Shown here: positions 47,201-59,380 of the stretch, piece by piece | How positions within the stretch are numbered: position 1 is the stretch's first letter | Layout: each line of letters starts with the position of its first letter | Origin: Chenopodium formosanum | Lineage: Eukaryota > Streptophyta > Magnoliopsida > Caryophyllales > Amaranthaceae | Direction: 5' to 3' | Assembly: GCA_024500155.1 (NCBI GenBank) | Contig: CM044877.1 | Coordinates: 11,165,501-11,229,500, forward strand | Length of the DNA stretch: 64,000 nt | Notes under the pieces: model-generated | What the model saw: the letters and a program-made list of their open reading frames with translations, nothing else | The model's database searches: none | Told to the model about the DNA's origin: nothing | Position numbers and translations under genes: made by a program

Positions 47201-50179
47201 TCATAGATGAAGACATACTGGGGAAGCCATTTGATTTGTTAACTGAAGCATGCATTTTGAATGAGGGGTCTATCTGAGCCAGTCACATAACCAGAGGAAG
47301 GCATAAGACTAATAGCTAAACCCAACTAATGCATTTCAAACATTGTAGATCTGATATGTGAGGTTTCAAAATAAACTATAAACAAAAGGGAAAAGCTATC
47401 AATTCATCCTTGACAGCAATTAGTAGGAAAAGCCATCATCCAAGATTCTGTTCAGCTTCAAACAGATAGATAAATAAAATCTAGCTCTTATATCTCCCAC
47501 AACTGAATTCAACTAGGATCAGTTCTTCATGATGAATTGTTACAGCTTACAATCTGATTACTTCAAGATAACAAAACAACATGACTCATGTCCAATTCCC
47601 ACTTGCATCATAGGATATCCATACTCATTCACCACTTCAAAACTTAAGAAACATATAAAGAAACTCAAATAAATCATATATGAGACATTATTTATAGTTT
47701 GTTCCGATGTTACCTAATTTCCTAGTATGAGATTCGGTACGGGTTTGCAATACTCTATCTAATCGTTAAAGTGGGCCAAAAATTGCCAATTTGCAAGTAT
47801 AATCTACCTTTTTCAGTTTGCAATTCAGTGTGGTGTATGGATAGATTAGATAACAATGGTTTGTTCATCTTTATAGCATGTACAAAAACATCATCCAAGC
47901 ATGTTCGCCCCTCAGCCAATAAAGCTGTGTACCCTAAGGGATTTCATAGCTAGTCATTGTAAAGTTATAAAACTCATGTAACCATGTTACACTTAGTAGC
48001 ATCAATATGAAGAAATAAAATAAGGGTAAATTCACAATTCTTACTTTCTTCTTCACTTTCCCACCAGGAAGTCTTTTTACTTCTTCTGGTTGAGCTGTTG
48101 AAGAGCCACCTGCACAAGCCAATCGAATAAGGAAATGTTGTAGACAAGAAAATCCTAAATATCATTAAGGAAATACAACAGCCTTTAACATACATCAATT
48201 TAGAGTACTTATTAGTCACTTTTGGAATGATGCAAGAAACCAAAATATACAACTTAGGTTCACAAATCACATGGAAAAACAGTCAACTACTTGTTCGGGT
48301 AAAAGTATGATATGTGCTACACATCAAGCAGATAGTTTTCGAAAGACATGAGCTTTCTGTACATATTGTTACAAGTCAACAAAGCCTAATGTAGTGTCAA
48401 AAATACACTTCCTAACTGACATATACATATCTTCAATGGACAAATGATTTTGTTCCCAGGAAGAAAAAGAAATTTTAATGAGATAAAATAAGTTTTTCAG
48501 GGGCATTGCTTTCAAACAAAGAGCAAAATTTAACAACAGAGAAAAATATTTTAATCAGGGATAATAAAGTTAACCAATAAAGAGGGAAAGCAAAGTTCAA
48601 AGAGTTCAAAATGAGAGAAAAATTGTTGCTTCCCAAAACGAACGCCCACTACACCTTTTATTTTATAAATTGAGGAAGAAAGAAAGAGATGGCACTCTAC
48701 TAACACACGTTCTATGCCTATGTGCAGTAGCCATCAATTAGCATGGCCTACCGGACAAGCTCTTTTCAATTCTCCAATGAGAAATAGAAGGCGTTAGTAC
48801 TCCTACAATAGGTTGGATCTCAAATCTCAACTTATGGGCTCTGGAAAGAGCCATGAGATGATTGCTTTAAATTATGCCCAAGATCTTAGGGGGGCACACA
48901 TCATATGTAAAGCTAGTAGGATCACAATCATTTGTTTCTTTCTTAATTTCTTTCATTCAACTCTTACTCAATTTTCCTGTCCTTACGAGAATCTTCAATA
49001 GCGAATCCTGATAATCACGAAGTGACTATTTCTGTTGGGTGTCTAGATTGGGTATTGTAAATTTGATTATAGGTCAAATATGAGAAGAGTTGAGCCTTCA
49101 TCACCGAGAAAAAGGACCACATAAAGAGGGTAAAGATAACCCAAATCTCAAATAAATACACAACATAGATGAGAGGATGAAGTGTGCCTAACAAATCAAA
49201 GGGGGATAAATTTCATTACCAAATTTCTACCTACAAATCTACTATATAACAAATCCTGGAAATTTCATAGAAGTCCAAGCTATTGTATTTTGCACCAACA
49301 CTATGGTCTTGAATTGGCTACTCTATACCATAGCATCAAAGTGGATGCCTGTGAAAATTTAATGCCTCCGAATTCGAATATACTCGAGAAACCATATTTA
49401 AACTTTCACACAACACTCAAACCATAGAATTCACCATACTTCATCACCACTCTATTAATTTACTACATAGGCTACATGAGCAGTCCAACTATGAGAAATT
49501 TAATTAGCATCAATAGTCAAAAACCAATAGATCAACTCAATGAGTACATTTAATAACAAATAAAAACAGGAAAATTTATAACAATATCTTCCACAACTAA
49601 GTAGCTTGGACAGTGTGTTACCAGCAGAAATTGAAGTGGACTGCATCTGATCAGATACCTTATCAACTTCATTGCCACCGCTCTCTGAATAATCATATTA
49701 AAGGGGGAGAAAAACAAGACTATTAATTGACAATTAAAATAGACAGAACACAATCAAAAACATTTTTTTTTTTCTTTTCTTTTATTTTATGAAAAATTGA
49801 AAACTTTATCCCCAAAATTTTCTGGGTTTTTTTTTTTTTTTTTGCTATTGCCAGAAATTAGATTATTGAAAAACACCCAGAATCAAAAAATTGAAACTTT
49901 CTACTTTCAATCAATGGGTTTTTATGGGGTTTGATTATAGCAAGAACATAATCAAATTTCAATTAAAAAATTAATGGGAAAAACAATGAATTGGGGGCGT
50001 TAAAATGATGGAATTAGAGAAAAATTAATACCTTTAATAAGATCAGGATAGACATCAGGAGCATTTTGGATCAACCAGGGTTTGCATTTTTCAAATTCAG
50101 GTCCAAATTCACAGTATTCAGCAGGTAAACCACATACACCGCAGTATAGAACCTTCACTGCTTCTGGCTTCTCCGCCAT
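44223..50179 (-). CDS. DENR: Density-regulated protein homologue (DENR/TMA22), 7 exons
   Basis: Exons are 50179-50032, 49684-49622, 48109-48045, 45572-45491, 44974-44907, 44817-44734 and 44279-44223. All junctions are GT-AG and the phases join, giving 188 residues, close to the family's usual 190-200. Residues 11-32 (LYCGVCGLPAEYCEF, then Cys32) form the conserved N-terminal Cys cluster (Cys13, 16, 23, 32). Residues 93-180 form the SUI1/eIF1-like domain, including RNKRKCITTVKGLELFG, KKLGKKFATGASVVKG and QGDIAYDIVDFI. The acidic/basic linker (51-92) ends in KVKKK. In animals DENR pairs with MCT-1 to recycle 40S subunits and promote re-initiation after short upstream ORFs. The same role in plants is inferred by homology. 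All core motifs are intact; no MCT-1 partner is in the window. Confidence 0.96.
45573..48044 (-). other. DENR: DENR intron 3 (2.5 kb)
   Basis: The largest intron of the gene. It contains a G run at 46056-46070. Open frames inside it on either strand are short and have no family match. No inserted element with clear ends is recognised. Confidence 0.75.
48110..49621 (-). other. DENR: DENR intron 2 (1.5 kb)
   Basis: AT-rich, with no recognised element or gene. Confidence 0.75.
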
Positions 50180-50336
50180 TGAAAGTTTTCTCTCTCCTTT
50201 TCTGTGTGTGCTCGTAAAAAGAAGGAAGATGAGCGCAGAGGAATCTGTCAAAAAGGGCTCTCTTTGTGTTGGGTTTGTGTTTTGCAAGGAATCACCAAAG
50301 TGGGTTCGATGAAGAAGTGTTGGACTGTTAGGTGCA

Positions 50337-50344
50337 TTTTTATA
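50337..50344 (-). promoter_or_regulatory. DENR: Possible TATA box of the DENR gene
   Basis: The minus strand reads AGTATAAAAATGC about 160 bp upstream of the ATG (50179). A pyrimidine-rich stretch (on the + strand, CTCTCTCC) lies between them, on the template strand. Weak evidence. Confidence 0.35.
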
Positions 50345-50399
50345 CTTGCACACATATAAAGGAATAACTGAATAAGGATCCAATTTTTTTTAAGTTTTG

Positions 50400-51194
50400 G
50401 GGTCAAATCAGGTGTGTGATTTGGGTCGACTTACATTAGATTCGGATTTTATCGGTAACATAAATTTGATCATGCTATTACAAAAATCGAAACCGGATTA
50501 GTATATATTTATCGGCATAGTTAGGGATTAGGGAATGTTAATAGGACAAGTCGGATGCAAATTAGGTTTTGCGTAGAACGGACTCACATGAGTCTAGTTT
50601 ATCATGCACACATTCATTCCCCCACTCACGTGAAAATAAAAATTATCTTATTCCTGATAAAAATTATCTCAAATCATAGGCTCACATCAAGTTCTTGAGC
50701 AGCAACAACCATTCTTCCACATATACCCTTGGAGTATTGATTGGTTCGGATGCTCTCTCTACATCAAGCAACTATCGTGAAGATACAATTTCAAGCAAAG
50801 AATTATCGCAATCCCCTTAAGATCGGAAACATCGCTAGAAGAAGTGAAGAAGATGATGGAAGAGATAGACAAAGACGGCGACGGTTACGAAATTCTCTGT
50901 GTTTCACGCCATATTTGGGGGCAATAAAAAAGAGGAGAGAGAAAGAAGTGGAATAGAAGATCTAGTCATTCTCCTGATCATTTTCATCTTCATCTTCATC
51001 GCTTGCAAGTTGGGAGGTGTGGGAGAGGAGGCGGAGAGTGGTGGAGTATCAGGCTGCCATTGATGGGCGGGAGGAGAGACAAAAGGAAGAAGGAGAATGA
51101 AGATGGTGGACTTACGTGAGTTCATCTCACCCAAAAATTATCTCTACTTCAAAACTATATCCTTATCCAGTTATCTCGATTCCATTATCCTTAG
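50400..51194. other. Intergenic DNA between DENR and the LTR retrotransposon
   Basis: Open frames at 50741-50956 (+) and 51134-50904 (-) are low-complexity (Arg/Glu- or Ser/Pro/Met-rich) and overlap each other. No gene is supported. Confidence 0.5.
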
Positions 51195-51199
51195 CAAGT

Positions 51200-53121
51200 T
51201 GTAGGGAATAATTTCAAGCCTTTAAAAATCCCACTAGCTTGAACCCCACTGTGATCATACACTAAAGTACGGTGGCGTCCAAAAGGGAAGAAGATAGAGC
51301 AAAAGAGTCGCCAACAAGTTTTTAAGGAACTTGTAAACCGTTCACGAGGTAAAGGTTACACCCCTTAACGATCCAAGAGATCGTCAACTCCATAAGGTCT
51401 AGAACCAAATAAGGGTTCGGGGATAAAGGTACAAATCCAACCTAAAAGATATTGAACCTGCCCTAATAATAGGCCTCTACTTTATTCTGATCGTATTCAT
51501 GTGCGCTTTCTGACTAACATGCAATCAATAGGATTAACCCTAAACCTGTTTATCTATGTTGGTTGAATTTAATGCACAAATAAACTATCATAGGCGATCA
51601 CTTGAATTATAATCACAATTAACCTAACAAGATTATTAATTATCTTATTAAGCGTGATTACAAGTACAAATTCCCTTTAAGCATGCATAAAAGGTGTGAT
51701 CAAGCAATAAATATAAATAATCAAGCAACACAATAAATAATCAATATCATGAATAATAATTATAATAATAATAATAATAATAATATTCATAATCATGATC
51801 ATGTTAATATTAAAGCATAATAAAAATAGCAAGATCCTAGGCATGATACTAACAAGATTAATAACAAACCCTAGCATGTCACTAAGCAATAAAAATAAAA
51901 TATTTAACCCTAACATGATTCTAACAATCATAAATATTAGGAAGAGAATAAAAGGCATCGTAACAATCATATTTAATATTAAATGTAACCTAGACATAAT
52001 ACTAGGAATATAATAGTAATACAAACATGATGTCTACATCATAATATCAATAAATCAATTAAAGTACTTACTTTGATGCTTCGTACCTCTTTCTAATAAC
52101 AAAATACACACATTAGTAACTTCAAGGAAAATAATAATCAAAGCAATTAAATTAAATAATTGAAATAGAGATTTGGGACCAAACCCTCAGAAATTAAACC
52201 TTCCACGTCTAGGGCGAAGGCAACTTCGAATATGGCTAGGTGTTTCTAGATCTTGTGAATGCGGAATTTTGTATGAAAAAGTAAGAAAGAACTGAATGAA
52301 AGAAAGAATGCTAAAGAAAGCTTGAGAATGAAGAGAATTGGTTGTAGGTGAATGTAGATGATGATTAGTGAAAATTGGTGAATGAAAACGGAGTTTTTGA
52401 TACGATATTTATAGAGAAAATTAGCCAAAAAGATAATTTAACAAAACAGAGTCTGACGCTTAGAAAACAAGGTTGGCGCCAACCCTGGCTAGCTGGCGCC
52501 AGCCACCAATGGCTAGCGCCTGGCGCCAATGCCTGGGGTTGGACGCCAAACTGGATTTTAACGCGTTTTCGAAAATCTGATAAATTTACCGTACTAGAAG
52601 ATAAAATAATATAATTTCTTCGAAAATGCTATTTGATTTTGATTAAAACTCTAAAAAGTCAACAAAGTCAACTTATCAATGCTAATTGAATTAGGATTGA
52701 AAAGAAACTTCTAGAAGATTCTAGAAGACTAAAACCATTCCTAATTGCATTAGGAATGATAAATCACATTAGGCCCTCCCCTAGATCATTGGGCCGTACA
52801 TAAAGCTCAAACCGGGCTCAGTTTAATAAATTGGCCATAACTTCCTCAATATTCATCGGAATTGGGCTTATAATACATCATTGGAAAGGTCTTATCAAGC
52901 CCCATCCAACTACACCATTATTGGACCCATATCATGAACCAACCAAACTGGATTGGCTGTTTTCTTAAAATAAAGTTTTCAAAAACAGAGAGAAGAGAAA
53001 ATAAATAAAAACTTTCCGCAACACTAGACCTTCCACACTTTCGTTTCATTCGATTATGATTCGACGTGAAAGGTACTCATCACTGGGTTTGGTTTTGGGG
53101 AGACACAAATGGGTGTCTACA
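51200..53121 (-). repeat. 3' LTR of the Gag-only retrotransposon
   Basis: Begins (minus strand) TGTAGACACCC and ends TTCCCTACA. TATAAATATC lies at 52404-52413 (minus). A GGCGCC-rich array lies at 52472-52553. An (AAT)n run lies at about 51758-51783. Confidence 0.95.
52404..52413 (-). promoter_or_regulatory. TATA box of the 3' LTR
   Basis: TATAAATATC on the minus strand, 59 bp downstream of the GGCGCC array. The same arrangement is seen in the 5' LTR (60582-60591) and in the solo LTR (3541-3550). Confidence 0.75.
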
Positions 53122-53799
53122 GAAACCCCCACTTTGACTGAGTTTGGAGAAACGCAAGTTTCGAAAACAAAAATCAAAGTATCGATAGGGACGGAGAATG
53201 ATTCAGAACGTTCTGCGATCCTAAATCACTCTTGTAACGCCGATATCTGCAAAACTAGCATTAGTTAAACAGATAGAAGAGTTAAGAAACGCGTATCTTG
53301 CACCGTCGAGCACACGTCTCTGAAAGTAACCGATTGTTTTGATGACCTCCTGCAAGCTAGAGAATGCCATCCCGCTTGAAAACCGCTACGCCTGTAACTG
53401 CTTCCAAATTAGAAGATTGCTTCGCCTGAAACTATCCTCCTCCGCATTGATAATATTCCACGTCCAAGGGAACATTATCGAAGATTATTTCTCTTGAAAC
53501 AATCCTCATCCGCATTGATAATATTCCACATCCTAGGGAATACCATCGAAGATTGCTTCTCTTGAAACAATCCTCAGTTGTTTGTGACAACTCTCCGTAA
53601 GCTAGGGAATGCCACCTTGCTGCTTTGACGTTCTGAACAAAGAGCTTCTTTTTCCCGCTGTGATAGTCTTCGAAAAGATCACTGCTTTTTAATATTTGCT
53701 ATGCCAGTACGTCGGCGCTTTGCTGCTTGTGAACCAGTATGTCGGTGCTTTTGCTGTGATGACAATCCTCTTTTCTTTGGGAATAGTTGCCAACACAAC

Positions 53800-54535
53800 T
53801 CTTGTATGATGTATGACAATCCGATTTAGGGTAAGTTGTCAATGCCACGTAACAATCCATCCTTGGAAATGTTGTCACGATGAAGCGACAATCCGTACCT
53901 CGGAAAATTTGCCAAAATCCAATTTTTGGAAAAGTTGTCAATGCTTCGTAACAATCTTTCATAAGAACTTTGCTACGATCGACAATCCACATCTTGGAAT
54001 ATAACTCTTGAAAGCAATCCACCTTGGAAATTTTCCAACGCTATGCGACAATCCTTTTGGGAAAATATTGTCACTATTGACAATCCGCGTCTTGGAACAT
54101 TTGCAAAAAAGAGTCGACCGACAATCCACTTCGGGAAAATTTGCCACTTACTGAAATGAATGACAATCCACGATGAGGAACTTTTGCCGAAATTTATGAT
54201 GAGTAGAGACTTACGACAATCCTTTGGGAAATTTTGCCATAGGGAACTGGGTGTATGACAATCCAATCTCGGAAAACTTGCCAAAGATCTATGAATGTAT
54301 GACAATCCGAACTTGGAAAAACTTGCCCAACAAAGAAGGAGCACGACAATCCACGCTTGGAAACCTTGCCAGAGATGACAATCCAATCTTGGAAAAATTG
54401 TCGTTGAAGAAGATGCACGACAATCCATTTTTGGAAATATTGTCAGTTGGGGATGACAATCCAATTTTGGAAAACTTTTGTCGTTTAATAAGAATGCGCG
54501 ACAATCCATATTTGGAAATATTGTCGTTTAAGTGC
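53800..54535. repeat. Array of about 19 short imperfect palindromes
   Basis: Units follow the pattern GACAATCC-N(4-8)-TTGGAAAA-(T)TTG(C/T)C. The ends GACAAT and ATTGTC, and the inner TCCA and TGGA, are inverted in many units, so each can form a small hairpin. Spacing is irregular, about 28-60 bp. The array lies in the untranslated part between Gag and the 3' LTR. Confidence 0.85.
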
Positions 54536-56578
54536 TTGCTTTTGAACCGATTGTAATGAGCCAGTGTTTTTGGCGCTTAAGCTAAGTGAGACGATTTTTT
54601 CGTCAGGTCGATCACTTATTGTAATTGTAATCAAACCGACTACTTAATCATGTCAAATTGCTTATAGGGGCTAACTGGCGTACCAAGGAACTCGAAATTG
54701 CTGCATGAGGTCGAAATCACCTTTCTGGGAGGCTTCGAGCTCTATCGTTGCTGAGATATCTCTAGAGTAGGGTCTTCCCTATTCTGCTGCACCTGTATTT
54801 ATTTTTGACTATAGAACTTTGCCAATCTTTTTAATCATCTTAAGGTTGACCTAAGGCTTATCATTGCTTGACTCGTTTACTTGACACAACTCAAGGTACA
54901 AACTTGACTCGATATGATTGACTGACTCGAGGTTGACTCGACTCGAAGTGTAATGACAGATGTGTTAGACTCAAATCAAACTGATATGGCACGACATGAC
55001 TCAATGTGTACATGACTCGTGTGTGCATTTTAATGTGATTGTGCGACTCGAAAATGCAAAAAAACAAAAAATTTCCGTCAATTTTGTGGAGGGTACCGAC
55101 TTTCTCCCGAAAAAGAAAGACGTGAAAAAGAAAATCAAAAGTTTGAAGATGCATGTTGAATGAGCTTAGTCAAATGTTGTTTGATACTATCTCTCAAGGT
55201 TCAAGGATTAATTCATCCTAGGCTATCTCAACTGTTGACTCCATGATGAAAGTATTTGGGTAACTTAGGCACGGAGGCTAAGCACTTCATACTTCGATGC
55301 AATGATGATTATGATTGATGAGTGATGTTGATATGACAAGGCATGCTTCAATGTTGTGTTAAGATTTCATGACAAAGGGTTCTTAAGGGAAGTATATTTG
55401 GTCATGTATCTGTGCAGTGTGTGATAGTGACACTAAAGCTAGGCCACAAGAGCTAAGTGTGTGGAAAAATATTATTTGTTAAAAGAGTCAAATGGTGGTG
55501 ACTCTTAGGCTAGGTAAGCTAATGATGTAGGGATCAAGCCCCCAAGTCTAGCTCTAAATGAATAGGGATGAGCAGAGGGGATCCCTTGATATGATCATGG
55601 TGTAAGTGTGTGAATGTGAATATGAATGCATTTTTATTACGGTCGCACCTCGATGTGAGGTTGCCTACGTATCCGTTAGGAATCAGGCCAAACGTAGCTC
55701 TAGCCAAACCTCGCACAAGTGTGTGTATACCTCAAAAAAGGTCTTTTTAAGGGTTGTAACGTGGTTAGGATAAAGGTTTGAAAGAAGAAGGAGATAAAGG
55801 CTCAAGACCCTAGATAAGCCCCCAAGGTGTGCAACTTCGCTTTTGAATCTTTGTATTTTCATGCTTGAATTTCTACTCTTTTTTTAGCTCTTTCTTTTGT
55901 TTTAGCATTTATTTCATTTTTATAAGTGTGGGCAATCTCGATCATGCGGTCTATCACTCACTTGGCATTCATGTTTCTCGAGCACTCGATAAGAGACGCA
56001 ATCTGAGACGTGTTCATATCGAAGATATTTTCATATCAAAGACATTGGAACACTTGCCCTTTTGTACACTTTTATTTATTTTTTTGCTTTTGCTTATTTT
56101 TACTATTTTTTGAATTTCTGAAATCACTCAAGCTTTGTTCTTTGAAAATTGCATAAGTTGCACACCATCCCATCCCAAGGTTAGGTAGATGTAGGTTGAA
56201 GAAAGAAAGGTATATCGTTAGACGAGGCTCAAAGTGGTTTATGAAGAAAGGATTGCATATTTGAAGGGTGAAAGGTGATATGATGTGGCTACAAAGGGTG
56301 CCTCAAATCATTGATATACCTTGAGCTTAATTCGACATGAATTTTTTTTTTCTTTTTTTTTTTGTAATAAAATGAAATGACCATATATAAGGAAATAAAT
56401 TCTCATTTTATTAAAAAGGGAAAAGAAAAGAAAAACTACAAAAATAATCTAAAGAAAAAGAAAAGGTGCCTATGCTAGACTTATTGGGGAAAGGAAAAAA
56501 TGAAAAAGAAATAGAAAAAGAGGTCATGAAATCTTGTCATTGAAGCTCCCCTCTTATCTTGTGTTGTTTGCTCCGACA
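54536..56578 (-). other. Non-coding interior of the retrotransposon, 3' of Gag
   Basis: No pol domain is found in any frame. Contains GACTCGA words at about 54895-55040. A stretch at about 55640-55700 (GTTGCCTACGTATCCGTTAG) resembles a sequence often seen in plant Tat-type elements; that link is from memory. Confidence 0.6.
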
Positions 56579-57697
56579 TCATCCAGTCTTCTTGCTAGCT
56601 AGAGGCGATGGGATCTTATTTGCCTCTATGAGGTCTTGAATGAGGTTTTGAAACCTGTAGCATTCATCAGTAGTATGACCGCGCCCTCGATGGTACTTGC
56701 AATAGGAGTTTGGATTCCATCTCGAAGATCGATTTTCTGGTGTTGGATCCTCGGTAGGGCCAATAGGTTTGATTAATCCTCGATCATAGAGACGATCGAA
56801 AGCAGCATCGTAAGTCATTCCAATGGGTGTGAACTCTCGCCTGGGTTTCCTTTTAGATCCTTGATTATCTATGGCTAAGACACCATTATGGTCAAAGGTA
56901 CTAACACTATTACTAGAGTGGGCGTTTTTGGAAGAAGAAGGATTGTCGCTCTTCTTTCCTTTCCAGCCACCGTGGTTGCTATTGTTAGTAGCTTTTTGCT
57001 TTGCGAGGTCATCTTCGATTTCAATACCTATGTCATAGACGGCTTTGAAGGTATTTAAGTTGTGTTGATATTTTAAGTGCTTTGAATACTTTTCTTGGAG
57101 ATTCTTGACAAACATTCTCACAGACTCCTTTTCGGTGGGGACCTCAATCATCTTGGCGGAAGTTTCCCTCCATTTATTAAAGAAAGAAGTAAAGCCTTCA
57201 TTCTCTTTTTGTCTTAGCATCTCAAGTTGTCTATGGTCGGTTTCAACTTGGATATTGCACTTGTACCTATCAACGAAAGCGTTCACTATCAATTCCCAGG
57301 TAGAGGTTTTCTCCTTGTCAAGGGAGAAGAACCATTGTTGGCAAACGGTTTCAAGAGACAGTGGGAACAGAGAGGGGAAAACCTTCTTATCGATACCCTT
57401 AATGCTCATTATAGTTTCAAAAGCTCTTAGATGGAAGTAAGGGTTATCTGTTGCCTTGAATTTAGGGATGTCAGTGGCGTTAAACTTATGCGGAAGAAGT
57501 TCCTTGTCCAGCGAGACCCCTTGTGAACTCATGCCCTGAAATTTATAGTCACTAGATAGCTTGCTTAGACTCTCTTGCATGAGGTTCATTTGTTGTTGCT
57601 TCACGGGATCATCGACCCTAAGTGCGAGAAGTTTCAGTGTCTCAGTCACGTTAGTCAATTGACTCCTAAGTTCATTAACTTCCTCTTGAGTTGCCAT
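56579..57697 (-). CDS. Gag polyprotein of a Ty3/gypsy-type retrotransposon (372 aa)
   Basis: An uninterrupted frame of 372 residues. Residues 4-65 are helical and coiled-coil-like (EEVNELRSQLTNVTETLKLL). Residues 85-230 carry the retrotransposon Gag domain, with FPLSLETVCQQWFFSL, WELIVNAFVDRY and FTSFFNKWRE in the usual order. Residues 235-270 are Ser/Asn/Lys-rich. A nucleic-acid-binding knuckle-like motif, CX2HX4HX4C (C333, H336, H341, C346), lies near the end, followed by ECYRFQNLIQDLIE. Gag packages the element RNA in cytoplasmic particles. No pol frame follows the stop. Intactness together with very similar LTRs suggests a recent insertion. Confidence 0.93.
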   Translation of the reverse strand: MATQEEVNELRSQLTNVTETLKLLALRVDDPVKQQQMNLMQESLSKLSSDYKFQGMSSQGVSLDKELLPHKFNATDIPKFKATDNPYFHLRAFETIMSIKGIDKKVFPSLFPLSLETVCQQWFFSLDKEKTSTWELIVNAFVDRYKCNIQVETDHRQLEMLRQKENEGFTSFFNKWRETSAKMIEVPTEKESVRMFVKNLQEKYSKHLKYQHNLNTFKAVYDIGIEIEDDLAKQKATNNSNHGGWKGKKSDNPSSSKNAHSSNSVSTFDHNGVLAIDNQGSKRKPRREFTPIGMTYDAAFDRLYDRGLIKPIGPTEDPTPENRSSRWNPNSYCKYHRGRGHTTDECYRFQNLIQDLIEANKIPSPLASKKTG

Positions 57698-59380
57698 TAT
57701 CTTCTTAGCCTTTCTCTTTTGACGAATCGGTTTATCAAAAAGTAAGACTTGAACAAAGGTGGTGTCCTTGATTAATCGCCCTTCTCTCCTCGACCAAGTA
57801 CTGTGGAAAAGGAATTTGGGGATACTTATTGTTAATTATTTGACTCAAACTTTATTCAACATGTAATGGATGGAGGAAGTGAAGAAAAATTGGAATAGAA
57901 TGTGAAAGAAGATTTAGATGGAGGGATATGAAGAATTAGGAATAGAATGTACCCCCCAACTCAAATGACGGAAAAGACCGACTCATGCATGAACCTAAGA
58001 CATGGCCATGGTGATGTATACTCAAAGTATATGCTAAGACTAGTGAGTGTAGGTGACATGTTAAGACTCTTGTGTAAGACCATGGGACTTAGTGCCTAAA
58101 CTCGATCATTGATTCAATTAAGCATATTACCAGCAAAATTAACCGAATTAAACAGAAGACTGATTAATTAGACTTTAGATGATGACTCGACAAATAATAC
58201 GAACTGTCGGCCAAGCGACAGGACTAGCGTCACACTGTGGTGGTTGGCGCCAGACAATTTAGTTAACGTCTGGCGCTACACACCATAGTGTGGCGCTACA
58301 GCTCAGACTTTGGCGCCAATAGTGGAACTTCGGTCTGGGACTGTTTTCGGTATTATTAGTCAACTAGGGTATGCCTAAAGTCGTACTAGGTCAATTCCGA
58401 CTGAAAAAAATAGACTTTATTGACTCAAATTAATTAATTAATTAATTAATTAGGCAAAGTTCTTTAAGTCATTTATTTAATCTCAACACAAGTCAACAAA
58501 CGGTTAAGAGAAACATAGAATATATATGCACAACAAATAATGCACAATTAGTCAAGTAGGCACAATATGATGCAATGCGTTCGCAACCTAACCATGGCTC
58601 TAGTTCTCTAAAGTTCGGGATATGGTTTAGTCAATAGAGGGTCCATGGTTAATTGTCCGGATGCACCGCGCGGAAGCCTAACCGTGAAGGGTTGGCGCGA
58701 GTGGATGGGACACCGCGAGTTTTAGAAAAAAACTCGCTTCCATGGTTTGGTGAATTCAACATTCTCGGATGTACCCTTTGTTGCACGGAGCGTTCAATCG
58801 GGTAGATGGAGCATGAATTCCCAGAGGGTTATGTCCATATGTAGAACACATATGGGTTTCAGAAAAGTGAGAAAAAATTCAATCAGGAAGTAGGATCGAG
58901 CAAACAATACGAAAAACTGGTCGAAATTAGAACACATATTTCTGGCTCGGTATTAGGGGAAATTGGCGCCAGCAAACAGAGACTGGCGCCAGATTTTAAC
59001 TGTAGCGCCTGGCGCCAATGCTGGCATCTGGTGCTACGGCTAAAAGTCTGGCGCCAAGCTCTGGCCCCTGACGCTACTTCCCACATGCCTCAGCAGCTTT
59101 CTGTGCTCGATAAAATCTTCCAGTTTCGCGCGGTGTTATTTCAGTCTTAGTTGTGAAAGATATTTCTCAAATTTCCTACGTGTAAAATCCTATGTTTTTG
59201 ACTCATTATGGATGGTCTTTCCAATGAGAACCTTTTTATGCATATGACAATAATGTTAATCAAAATTACGCACATGAAATACTTAGAACTTTTCGAGTCT
59301 CATCCACTCATTCTAAATCATTGCCGAAACAAATTCAGGAATTAAAATAGAAATCCTCCCCAGTGGAGTCGCCAAAAAAC
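57698..59380 (-). other. 5' leader of the Gag-only retrotransposon
   Basis: A long untranslated leader between the primer-binding site and Gag. Two clusters of GGCGCCA/TGGCGCTA words lie at 58244-58320 and 58962-59076. An (ATTA)n run lies at 58429-58455. No coding region is supported. Confidence 0.7.
59357..59374 (-). other. Primer-binding site of the retrotransposon
   Basis: TGGCGACTCCACTGGGGA on the minus strand, complementary to a tRNA 3' end in CCA. Plant Tat/Ogre elements often use tRNA-Arg; the tRNA identity here is not proved. Confidence 0.7.

Noticed and set aside
50904..51134. Small secreted-looking protein next to DENR
   Set aside because: Ser/Pro/Met-rich, overlapped by a frame on the other strand, with no conserved motif or promoter context.
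51677..52024. Ile/Met-rich open frame, repeated at 59861-60202
   Set aside because: It is the AT-rich part of an LTR, present in both LTRs, with an (AAT)n run supplying the Ile codons. No protein family fits.
53699..54022. Cys-rich repeat proteins on both strands
   Set aside because: They are translations of the hairpin array; both strands are open by composition only.
53800..54535. Regular-looking repeats that might suggest a CRISPR array
   Set aside because: Units are diverged, spacing is irregular, there are no cas genes, and the DNA is plant nuclear and inside an LTR retrotransposon.
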